The notes beneath the pieces are model-generated. The model ran no database searches. It had not been told where the DNA came from and was given only the letters and a program-made list of their open reading frames with translations. This document shows positions 14,401 through 26,400 of a stretch of DNA of 64,000 bases, in pieces (the stretch's first letter is position 1; every line of letters starts with the position of its first letter). Made by a program: the position numbers and the translations under genes. Source of the DNA: Owenia fusiformis (Eukaryota > Annelida > Polychaeta > Sabellida > Oweniidae); NCBI GenBank assembly GCA_903813345.2, contig CAIIXF020000009.1, forward strand, positions 7,310,030 to 7,374,029, read 5' to 3'.

Positions 14401-17400
14401 TGAAACACCTGAACATGTCCATGAGCTGTATCAGGCACATATGAAGGAAAACAATCTGAGTGACTATAACCCCAAATATAAACAGCTCTTCCTGAAGAAC
14501 AAACTTTCTGTTCGCTATAAAGATGACCTTTGTTGCAATCTACTCTTAATTGCCTTTCATTTGAGTATAATAAAGCTATACTTCATAAAGATCTAAAAAT
14601 TAGCGAAAATTTCTGTTTTCCTGAAAAACACAGAATATATGTGAAATAGATAGATGTTGCGAATATAAATATATAAATTATATATAATAATATAAATTTC
14701 AAACAATAATATTAATTACTTTGGTTTAGAATGAAAAATTTATGATTTTTGCGAAAAAGTCCCGTCATTTTAAAAAAAAAAATTTGCGTAAAACTATTCA
14801 TCAATATACATCTTTCCACCAAATATGAAAAAAATCTGTCAACTAATATTTGAGTTATCTTCCGGACGGACGGACGGACTGACTGACTGACTGACAGATG
14901 GACGGACGGACGGACGGAGGGCTTAACTATATCCCTACCGAACTTCGTTCGTTGGGATAATAATGTAGATATCAAGGAAAACTGACATTATTTTTTCACT
15001 TTGAACACAAATAAAGAATTCTTAGGAAATTGTGCCATGGCCCCTTTCTAATTTTTTTGCAAAGCCAGTTTACCATCAGCAAGTAGAATTCTTTGTATGG
15101 CTAAGATAAAGCATCAATTGATTTAATTTTATGAAACATACTCTAAATAAATTTTCTAAAATGTTCTCATCCTGACTGTCATAAAAATATTATGTGTTTT
15201 GTGTCAAGATATGTCTTAGATTTTTAAGAAAATACAATCTTTTTTAACAAATGATTTCTGTTACCATAACAACCAGCAGACCAACAATAGTGAAACTTCC
15301 CATGATGGTTAAACATCATAACTATACTAATATCTGTTGATATCAGAATGAATAGTCATATATTTATTCACAAACTTGGGTACAAATAAAGTTTTCTTGG
15401 GAAAAGTGCCACGCCCCCTTTTACACATTTTTTGCATAGCCATATTATCATCGGCAAATATAATTAATTGTATGGCTAAAATAAAACATCAATTGATTTA
15501 GTATTATCAACCATACTCTAAATAAGTTTTCTAATATGTTTTCATGCTAATTCCTCCCAATTCCAGGAAAATATTATGTGCTTTGTCTCAGGGTAGGTCT
15601 TAAATTTTTACGAAAATGTGTACTTTTTTAACAAGTGATTTCTGTTACCATAGCAACCAGTTAACCAATATTGATGAAACTGCTCACAATGATAGGACAT
15701 GATAAGAAGATGGTTACCTGTAAATTTCAAGATGATTAGTTGGATACTCTAGGAATTATACATGGCTTTCCTAGGACCCCTCTTAAAATAACATCAGGGG
15801 GGTATAAATCTGCATATTTCCAAAACGCTGAAAAACTAGACACCAATAGTTTCAGAATCAATGTAGAATAATAAACCACAAAAAACCTACATAAAGAGAA
15901 ATTTGCTACTTTTCAAAACCACTTTTACATTATGCTCATCCAGTAGAAGGTACGCAACGAACGAAATGAATTTTGAGAATGTGAATGGTAGAGCATCTTG
16001 AATGGGGGGGGCGGTTTTGAAGGGAAAATTGTGTTGAATATCCATACATACATCACATTAATGATTCTAAAATATCATACGAGTGACCTCAGAAGTATTG
16101 TATAAGATTATAAAATATGAGTCGATCGCCCATTAAGATGGGTTTATGTAGAACACCGACCGCCGACCACCGACCACCGACCAGTCACTCTCCACAGTTG
16201 GGTACATGTGGTCAGTAGTCGGCTGACGGTCTTTTACATAAAGATGAAAAAATGCAAAATTAGAAGTAAAACTAAAACTAGGAATCCAATGACTATAGTA
16301 CCTTTACTAGGTCGTGATTTAAAAACGTATAATTAATCATTTCAAATCACGATGAAAACGTTACATCGTCGTGGTGTGTAATGTGATATTTTTAAGTGAT
16401 GTTTCAGTTGTTAGAAGACCAATTTTATCCTGGTTAGTCACTTTGGAAAAAACGCACGTAACATTGCATTAAGTTCATTCATATGAAACGCAATAACAAA
16501 AACACACAAACATCGTCGATGTTGACGTCGTAACGTTATGTTTGATTTCTCATTTGTTAAACGTCAACTGGTAAAAACTACATTTGATATGACAAAAAAA
16601 GCTTTCTAATGGTGTACTGAAATGGTAAGTCACTTTTAATCCCGATATAAGAGAACGCATGTAATATCGTGTTCAGTATTCAGTAGGCAATGACGATAAC
16701 AAATTTGTTTCGAAATTGTTAAATTTCAGTAAAAAATTAGGATAGATTCCCATAGAAACGATAGGTTGGTTAATGATAGGTTAGGACCTAAGGCAGGACA
16801 ATTAATCGAGAGGAGAAGGTTGCAAGGTACAAAATCGGTAAAAACCGTTGCCTAGTCCCAACGATTGACATTCAAAATCAAATTAATAAATATTTTAAGG
16901 CTACAAATATGTTCGGTCTTTTACACATTTTCTTCAAACCCTGATTTGAGGCTACCAGTGGAAAACACCGACCGGTCGGTGGTCGGTGGGGTCGGTCTTT
17001 TGCGTAAACCCCATTAAGATTCTGCACAGATGTAGTCCAAGAGAAACATTTTGGATCCACCTTGGAATCCGAGGAACATTACCTGGGTAAGGGAATCTAA
17101 ACCATTGGGCATCATTTAGGACCTGTAATCGTATATCTGTGCGTGCCTCATATCCCCATTGGTTGGGTTTGTCGGGGAGAGCACCAGAAGCTGTCAGCAC
17201 GGCACAAATTATCCAACAGATTATGATAGCCAGTACAATCTAAAGAGGAAACAAGATACATCTATATAAGAGTGAGTGGGGACTGCATACAGTGAAACCT
17301 GTGATAAGTGGAAAACCTCTAGAAGTGGAACACTTTTCAGAGTCCCAAGACCAACTGACTTAATGTTAAATGAACGTCTATAAGTGGAGCACCTCCAAAG

Positions 17401-20400
17401 TGGAACACTTTTAGAGGTGCCAAAAGTGTTCCAATTAAACAGGTTTTATTGTACTGTATATCCCAGTGTAAAAGAGAATATTGTATCTTAGCGAATATTT
17501 ACTTTCACACGTGAGTGCTCTTTTAGGAACCAACTGATTGAAGAGAATATTTAGCAAGAAACAAGTTAGATACAGTCTATTGTTTGTAATGTAACGACTT
17601 TAACTAAGATTTCAGTTTCGTACAACATTGATCATTCATTGAGAAATAAATTAGGTAATAGTTTCTTTCACACTATTAAAGGTGCAACAACTAGTGCAAT
17701 GATCATGGGCCAGTGTCCAAATATATTTAAGTTTGGATATTTCATAAAGACTTACATCTATTTTTATTATCTACAAAGAAACCCCCTAGATAAACATTAT
17801 GTCAGCTGATATTCCTCTTGAAACATGCTGGATCTTAAAAATACAAAAGTGGATTTCCCCTTTTTGAAGCTTTGAACTGAATGTACATTTCTTATTGCTG
17901 AAATTGATATGTCATAGAAGATTTTAAGCCAAATGTTGCCTTGATAGTAAGAGATCAGAAAAAGTTAAAATTCTCCTATTTTCTCTCCACATGCCTTGTT
18001 GCCCCTTTAATTAACTTACAGGGAAAAGTTCGAAGAAGCTGAGAAACAGCTTACATTTCGTCTGCCCAGTGCTAGAGGATGGTACATACTTTTGAGCATA
18101 TCTTGGAATGTATTGCGAAAATATTGCGATCAAAGCCATAGTTCTGAAAGAAAGGTTTAAAGACATATAAAAAGGGTAAAGACATGATAATGTTTTAACA
18201 TGATCATGCTATTTAACTACTTAAGGTGATTCCGCATCCCGTTCCGCTGATGTTAAGATGTTTTGCAGAATTGTCAACCCTCAATTAATAGTACAAACTG
18301 GTACATTCATGGGCTTTCTGTTGAAAACCCATGGTACACTAAAGTACATTTTGTGCAAAGATGTAGACCATGTGTGAAAGCACAGAGTCGTGAAATTTCA
18401 AACATATGGAAATACTTGTCCACGTACGTGATCGCAATCCACCACTGTTTAGCAGCAAAACCATATCCTGATTCAAACAGGGATATGCCTATAAGAGCAA
18501 TAGTTGGTGCAATGGTGAGAGGGCCTATGAACTGTAACATAAGGCCTATAATACCACTGAATCCTACGAAAATCTGTAGTAATGACGCAAGCATAATACT
18601 GCCTTGAAGCTGAAAAGAATGCTGACATTTTACAATATTTAATTGTGTTTAATAATTGTATTAAATATAAAAATAAGCAAAATATTTCCAAAGTAAAAGA
18701 TTTTACATGATTTCAAATAGGAAATGCTAGATACTGTCGCTTTGCTTAAGACGCCTGTTTAAATTTGGCGAATTTGGCGACTTGCAAAGACTGGCCAATT
18801 CATGTCTCTCCGAATTTTTCAGAAATATCCCCGATAAGGATTTCGTCCATGCATCTACATGTGCATTCAGTAATTTTGCTCCATGTTTTTATTTTGAACA
18901 ATTTTAATTTCAAAGTTGTTCTTCATTAGATCGTGTCAATTGTAACGTGGCTCAGGAGATGTGAACTCTGTCTAGTCAACACAATGAGTATTCCAATAAG
19001 AAGGATAAAATAGGACATATAGTTAATTCGCAAAATCAAAATCGATGGGATATAAGTCTCAATAATCACGTTACAAATCTATTTAGACTATAACTAAGGC
19101 ACTCCCACGTTACAATAACTTCTCTTCTTGTTTAACATACCACTCTAAGCCTAGCCATAAAATCTTCTCTATTATCATGGCCAGTGGTTGTAAGGTTGAT
19201 TCCTGTTGTCACCATTTCCTCAGTATTTGCTGTTATATTTCCTGTTGAACCTGAAAAGCTGATATACATATCTATTTTGTCTATTCAATTGTTGGTTTCT
19301 GAATAATGTTGAACTTTCAGAGTGGGATAATGTCTAAAGCACCCATTCAATATCTGGGGCCACAATGTAATTCAAATTAGGCAGGTTAGTCGAAAAGTAA
19401 CAAATAGACCCATTATAGTGTAAAATGTTTGAAGCAATTTAAAAGTATGCAAAATTCCCCTCGTACAATCATTATTCTATTGAAGACGTATGGATGATGC
19501 AGATTAGCTACAGGTGTCATTAAAAGAAAAGAAGACCTTTTCGAAATCATAGCCAGTAACCTTAACAACAAAAAATAATAGTGAAATTAAGTCACACAGG
19601 GTGTTGTGACTACAGTCGTAATTCATGAAAACAAAAGTACACCCAAATCATAGCAGTGACACTTACATCAAAGGATTAAAATGAAATAAAGTGACATGGA
19701 GTGTTGTCATCATAAATAATGTGACATAATTAAATCAGATAGAGTGTTCTGATAAATCTAAACTGCTCTCTGAAGTACCATAAAAAATTCAACGAAGGAA
19801 CTTTGTAGAACTTAGAAGGAAGTGAACCGCACAAATAAGCATTAACTATGTTTACAGGGTGGTCCAAAAAGATTGGACTTTACTTTTTCTCTAAAATACA
19901 CCACAATTTTACTGAGCATAGTTCATTCACTTATTTATCTGCTGTAAAGTTTATATGTTCAAACCACAAAGTTAATGCATTGAACTATTCGATGTTTGAT
20001 GGGACACCCTTTTCTTAAATATACGCTTGACAATTTTGCATGTATAAACTCGACAGCCAATGTATATTAGAAAGAACTATGGACACTGTAATATTTTGTG
20101 TATAAATAATACAGTGTGTATAGTTCTTTGTAATATACAGGGTGGTTCAAAAAATTGGAACATTACATAAAGTATGTAGACAATTTATTTCACATTTATG
20201 TAATCTTTCAATTTTATGGATCACCCTGTATATTACATGCAGTGGGGCTAATCAAAAAATGCAATATGTCAGATCGCTATCGAGCCGTGATACCCTGTAA
20301 TACCTGTAAATATTGTTATTTTAATGGAGAGTTTGTTTGCAAAGTTAAGAAATTCACAAGGTGAACCACCATTCTACACAAAAGATCACGAATCACAGTT

Positions 20401-23400
20401 TCGGATCATAATTTTACAGTCTTCCCATCATCATCCTCTGATCACAGGGCTTCAAAATCCAGAATGTATTCTTTCTTTTTACCCCCTGCGATAAGCAGTT
20501 AGCATTTCCCCGATTAAGAACTCACAATCTGATTGGCTGTCGCAACACTGCGACAGAAATCATGTATAAGTCATTGTGCATAATTAGATCACGTGATTCA
20601 ATGGCCCATCATATAAAATATAAACTTACTAGGTGGACTAAGCGGACACCTATATTCGTCCAGGCTGAGGATGGCAATAGCAGGTGCCAGGAATGTATAC
20701 GTCCCACCCTGGATGATAGGTAATCTAAACGTGCAACAACAACAGGAGTAAAACAATTACATCAAATTGAAAATTACTGAATACTATGAAGACTAGATAC
20801 CAGCAACACCAGCTGTAGGAATACTGCTTTAATGATCTTGGCAACAGCCACAATACTTTGTTTTTATAATGCTTGAAATAATACTGTTTTTAAGTTGTAA
20901 TTCTGCCTAATAATAATTTAGTTTGCCTATTGCCTAAATTTTGCCAGGCTCGGAAAATTAAATGTTGGAAATATTATCTTTATATTGTTATTACTTATGA
21001 GAAGTTTCGTGTCATTAGGAAAAAAAATTAGGAAAATTATAGAATTTGACTATTCGGCAAATTAACCACTCGGATTAAATACCACTTATATACGGTAATA
21101 AACATTTAATAAAAAACTTTTATACATATGTATACCTGACTCCAAATGTAGTCTGAAGGAGAGTAGCTATCCCAGAGCAGAAGAAAATGGTTGAAATGAG
21201 TTCACTCAGGGCAACATAGTCATCAGTGATACACAGGTGCTCTGCCAGGAGGAATGGAAGGGCTAGGGTGGCACCAAACATGATCAGGTACGTCTAAAAA
21301 TAACATTAATTAGATATTATGTCTTTTCCACTACAAATATAGCTTTAAACTCACGCTGGATGACTGAGTTATTTAACATTTGTTTGGGTTAACTTTTCTG
21401 GCTCACCCTGTATTACAGTGACATGATTGTAAAATCTTTTTCATGTATTGCATTTTAATGAATCATCCGATTTGATTCTTCAAATAAGAGTGCAAGGAAT
21501 GACCAGATCTCAATCCCAATCGTTCATCAGGTTATCACATTCACTGTCACCAGTGTAGCAGTCATCATTAGTTTGCGCATGTTCCCTTTCTAAAATGTGG
21601 TATCATACACTGTTGAGAAACCACTATATGAAATAGAGAATATTGCTTTGTTATAAGCAGTGTCTATTTGTAAGAATCTCTAGTGCAGTAATCAGCAAAA
21701 ATACTCAGCACATATAAACAGAGACAGTACAGAGACAATACTCGCTGCATATATGGAACACTCTGTATATTCAAGTATTGCTCCTCTTTATTTGTAGAAC
21801 AGCACAAATAAGCACTGATTATACGTGGAGTTAAGAATACTCAAATATATGCAAACGCAATACTCTGTAAGTGTGCAATATAGTCACACATTATAATTGC
21901 CTCTTTCTGACTATATTAAGCTATTTCTAAGTTGCTCTGCTCATTTTATAACTGAGCTTACAAATAAATAACGGACTATTTGTGCGTATTTTTCTATTAA
22001 GCGTGATAAAACAATACAACTAAAGAATGTAAGTACCGTAGTTCTTTATGAATATGACTTTACCTGTGTACAATAAGCGACTACAGGATGGATTTCGAAA
22101 TAATCTATTTTTACTGATTTTTCGACACCTTTTAAGTCACATCGGAAAAGAGAGATCTTCCTTGTAGTTATCAATAAGTTGCTAATAAAGAATACTTGTG
22201 CAAACCCATGTTTTTAATTGAGATCGCCCCCCCCCCCCGACGGAAAACTGGCTACACCGCTGAACTTGTTATATCTACTTTTAGAGTCGATGCAACCTAA
22301 TTCTTCCTGAGAAGGTATTATAATTTAACAACCTGTTACCACCGTTCGTATTAACTTATGGATTATACCGGGGATTATACATAGGAATTCAATTGTTTAC
22401 TTTTTCAAATCGCCGCTTTGTTTTCCATTCCCCATGATCAAAGCAAATGGAAGTCTAGACTCTTTTGGTCATGTTTTGGATTGCATTTAAAATCTGCACA
22501 TCAATCAGAACCATAAAATATAAATCACTGGAGCGACGTCCAACATCTTTTAATCCGCTTAATAAGTGATTCTTGCCTTTGAATTAAACCCCTTGTTAAA
22601 TTCCTCCCGGTAAAGCCGGTATTTAGAAAAAAATATGACAGGTAATCGAAAGAAGATTTTATAGTGTTTATGTTTCAATCAGTGTTGATTTCATTGTCTT
22701 ATATAACTCATTTACAGGAGTTTTGTATTCCCGATGCACTTGGTCATAGTTTGCCCGGGATAGTTTGTTTATAATAAATTGATTTAAGTTTAAATAGAAA
22801 AGAAAGATAGTATTCTAATTTGAATTTCAGGAACTGGGTTTCAAAAACCGGCTTTTTAACTTCAGTTTGAAACTGGCTTTTAATAACCCTTCTTTTTAAG
22901 AACTATAGATTGCAAATGCGGTTGCCTTCGTGTACTTCAATTGTTTACTTTTTCAAATCGCCGCTTTGTTTTCCATTCCCCATGATCAAAGCAAATGGAA
23001 GTCTAGACTCTTTTGGTCATGTTTTGGCGGGAGGGGGTCAAGGATCTTGACGCAAGATTAATACAATTCTTAAATCATCAGAATGTCATTCAGATTTAAT
23101 CCTATGGATAAGCTTATTATTTGAAATTAAAACTGAATACATCAAAAAGTGAATTATTAGTTTGTATTTTGAATGCTAAGAATGAAAAGGTAATTTTATA
23201 CAAATCACAAATACCATTCAAAACAATTCCTGGTTTCAACTATCAAGGTGCTTCTCCAAACATCCGGCCCCTATGTGCAATTGTGTCAGGTAATTAGTAA
23301 TTGTTTATGTTTAGATTACTTATTAGAGATGTCAAATCATGGGTCCATCAAAACAGCATTATGACTGTTCAACAGCAGCAAAAGCCTTTTATGTCTTTTA

Positions 23401-26400
23401 TGTTTTAACAATATCTTTTGTTATTGAATAATTAAAGATGAGGGGGTGGATATTGAGCAAGCTGCATGTCTCCGAGCTATGATGCGCAAGTAATAATCGT
23501 ACGTGACACGCACACAGGTGGTTGACAGGGAAACTTTAAGCTTGCCAAATGACCAATGTATGTTGAGTAGTAAATAATCATAAAGCCATACTGTGAGAAT
23601 GTCTACACATTGGCGCAATCATGGGCTTTTGATTAGAAGCCCATGGCGCAATTTAGCCAGTCAGCCATTTGCTCCACGCCAGACCCAGGAACACGACGAA
23701 GCCTCTCGTAAGTGAAACTTTAGCATGCTTTTTATTTCCCTTAATGGATAGATGATTGAGTTTTGATAAAAGTAGGTTACAATGAAAAAAAAACACAATA
23801 AAGACACCTGGCAAATTGTTGTAAGTATAAGATTTGGCATTGATCTTGATAATTTAATAAATTGATTGTCTAGGAAGGTCCATGATACTGTATGGCTGAA
23901 CAGTATCCTATAAACTAATGTCTTTGTATCATTGATTAAAATACACAGCAGTGTCTTTGTATCTTCAGAGGAGTGTCTTCAGAGCGGTGTCTTTGTGTGC
24001 AGTGTCAAATTCCCCGCAAAATAGAATTCATGTGATAGCTGAATTTACATAGATATTGAGAAACTTGTAGAAGACACTAGGATGAAGAAGAAAGGAGTTT
24101 GAATGGAGAAAGCAGAATTCGATATCGTACGAGAATTTGCTACCGGAAGACAGGCCATATCTTGCGACAAAAAACACAGGTTTCAAGATTGAGCAATATG
24201 CGTACATTGATTTGGAGCATTAGTTCGCACCATTTTAAAGATAGAAATATAATGTTACATCATGTACAATGCAATGTAAATATATTCATTTAGCAGTATA
24301 CAGGTTTGGCCAAAACATAATGAGTAAATCCATTTAAAAGTAAAATCATTATTAGGCTTATTATTCGAGAGAGAATATAATTTTCAATGATTTGAAATAG
24401 GCATTCATATTTTTGCCTTCAATAATTATGTATCATTTAAAGGAAGAGATATAATTACAGTGCAATGTAAATATGTCTATATATGTATCAAGCGATATGA
24501 AAGGTGGATCAAAACATTCCCATCTTCAAGCGATATTATTTCACGGGGCTAATAATTTGTAACAATGATTTTCTCCCTATATCATGATATGTATATTTTT
24601 TAGTATTGATCATCATATCATTGTTCCCGATGTATATACATTTTAGTTATCTATTTGAAGTTATTACTTATAGAGGTCGTCTCATTGGCCTACTCTGTAC
24701 ATAGAAATCTAAAGAAATTTAAAATAAATTATAAAAAACGTAAAAGCTGTTTATGTGCAATTTTTTCAAATCTCTTACCCCAAAAAACAAGTACAGTAAA
24801 CCAAACCTATAGCTTCAACACTCAAATGCTCATAAATAGGAATTTACATTTAACAGATGTTTATGCCCAATTCACAAATTCTACCAGTCCTCCTAAATAA
24901 GCAAGAATATGTCAAATATACGGATCTTGACTCCATATATGATAATATAGTTAGTTAATATTCTTGTGCATGTCTCAATATGCTCACATGCTGCATACTA
25001 CTTATCTCAAAATATGCAGAAATACTCATGAAAAGTGGCATATATGCAGATCATATGCAAATATAATCAGTTTTAATTTTTATATATATCTAGTATACTC
25101 AACTGCTTATATTTGTCTATCCCAAATAAGCAGGTATATGCAGTTTCAGCGCTGCATATAATCACAAGTAAACAGCAAATATGCAAAGTATGTCTGAATA
25201 TAAGCAAATATACTCAGTGACAGTACCCGTATATGCAGTCAGTATTCTCCGTGGATGTTTGTTATATGCAGCTGCATATATGTGTGTTCCATATATGCAG
25301 TTATTGTCTGCGTTCTGTCAGTGATGATTACTGGTTATAACATGCAATTTGAAGCAAATAACCACTAGAATTGCTCGTTATTTGCAAGCAATATTCGTTA
25401 TTTTATACAGTGAACGTTCACAGGAATTGTCTGTTTGGAAATTCATTCACATATCAAATACTTACTCTATTACGCCCGGTGATCGAAAGATATATCCAGC
25501 TTGGGGGAGCATGCTATTTCAGTTTCATAATCACAATTTTTTTAAAGTCATTATTATGTTTTGTTTTACCAAAGAAAATTAACTATTCCATGACATGGGT
25601 ATATCATTTGCGGATAACCTTTGCTTCACTTCTGTTTAAAGTCTTATCGCTTAAGAGTAAAAGCTATTGAGCCAGAGTATCATATTCTAAAATGTACAAT
25701 TTCTTTTTATCTTTTTGATGACACAATATAGTGACATGATAATATTTATATATGTTTCAAGCATACACTCCCCTCCATAAGTTTGGCAACCTTTGCTCCC
25801 CCATTGAACTACGTGTTAAAGCCTCTTTACCTTTGAACTTTTATTTAGCTCCATATTTTCTCAATTTTTTTGCTCGATAACAATAAGTCGAAAATTGATG
25901 ATAAATTTGATCAATTTTCGAAAATCGACATTCCCATGTTAACCAATGGGAAATGGTTGGTTTGCCGCAAATCATATGACAGAATATCCATCCGAGTCCT
26001 TGCAAAGATACGAGTTAGGTAGGCAATTGAATTTGCTAACTTTATTTAATAAAAAAAATGATGTGTTTCTTCAGGTTCAACAAAGTTAAAAAGCTTTAAA
26101 GTCAAAATTGTTTTTCAAACCTCTCCCATTGAAATAATACAGGAGGCGAAAACTATTTTCAAAAATGACTTTGAAGCGCTTTAACTTTAGTATTCATCAA
26201 GTAAACTAAAGACTTAGTGAACAAAAAAAGTTAGAAATTTCAATTTTCTATTTAAAAATATTCTTTGCTGAATCGTTACCGAATAGATATCTTGATTTCT
26301 GATTTGTCGCGAACCAACCATTTCCCATTGGTTTACATGGGAATGACGACCTATTGTAATTGAGGAAAAAATTGTGAAAATTTGGAGGTTTTGGAAATAA

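Noticed and set aside
14712-14975. 87-residue frame rich in PSVRPSV
   Set aside because: A reading of GGAC/TGAC simple repeats inside the second foldback element.
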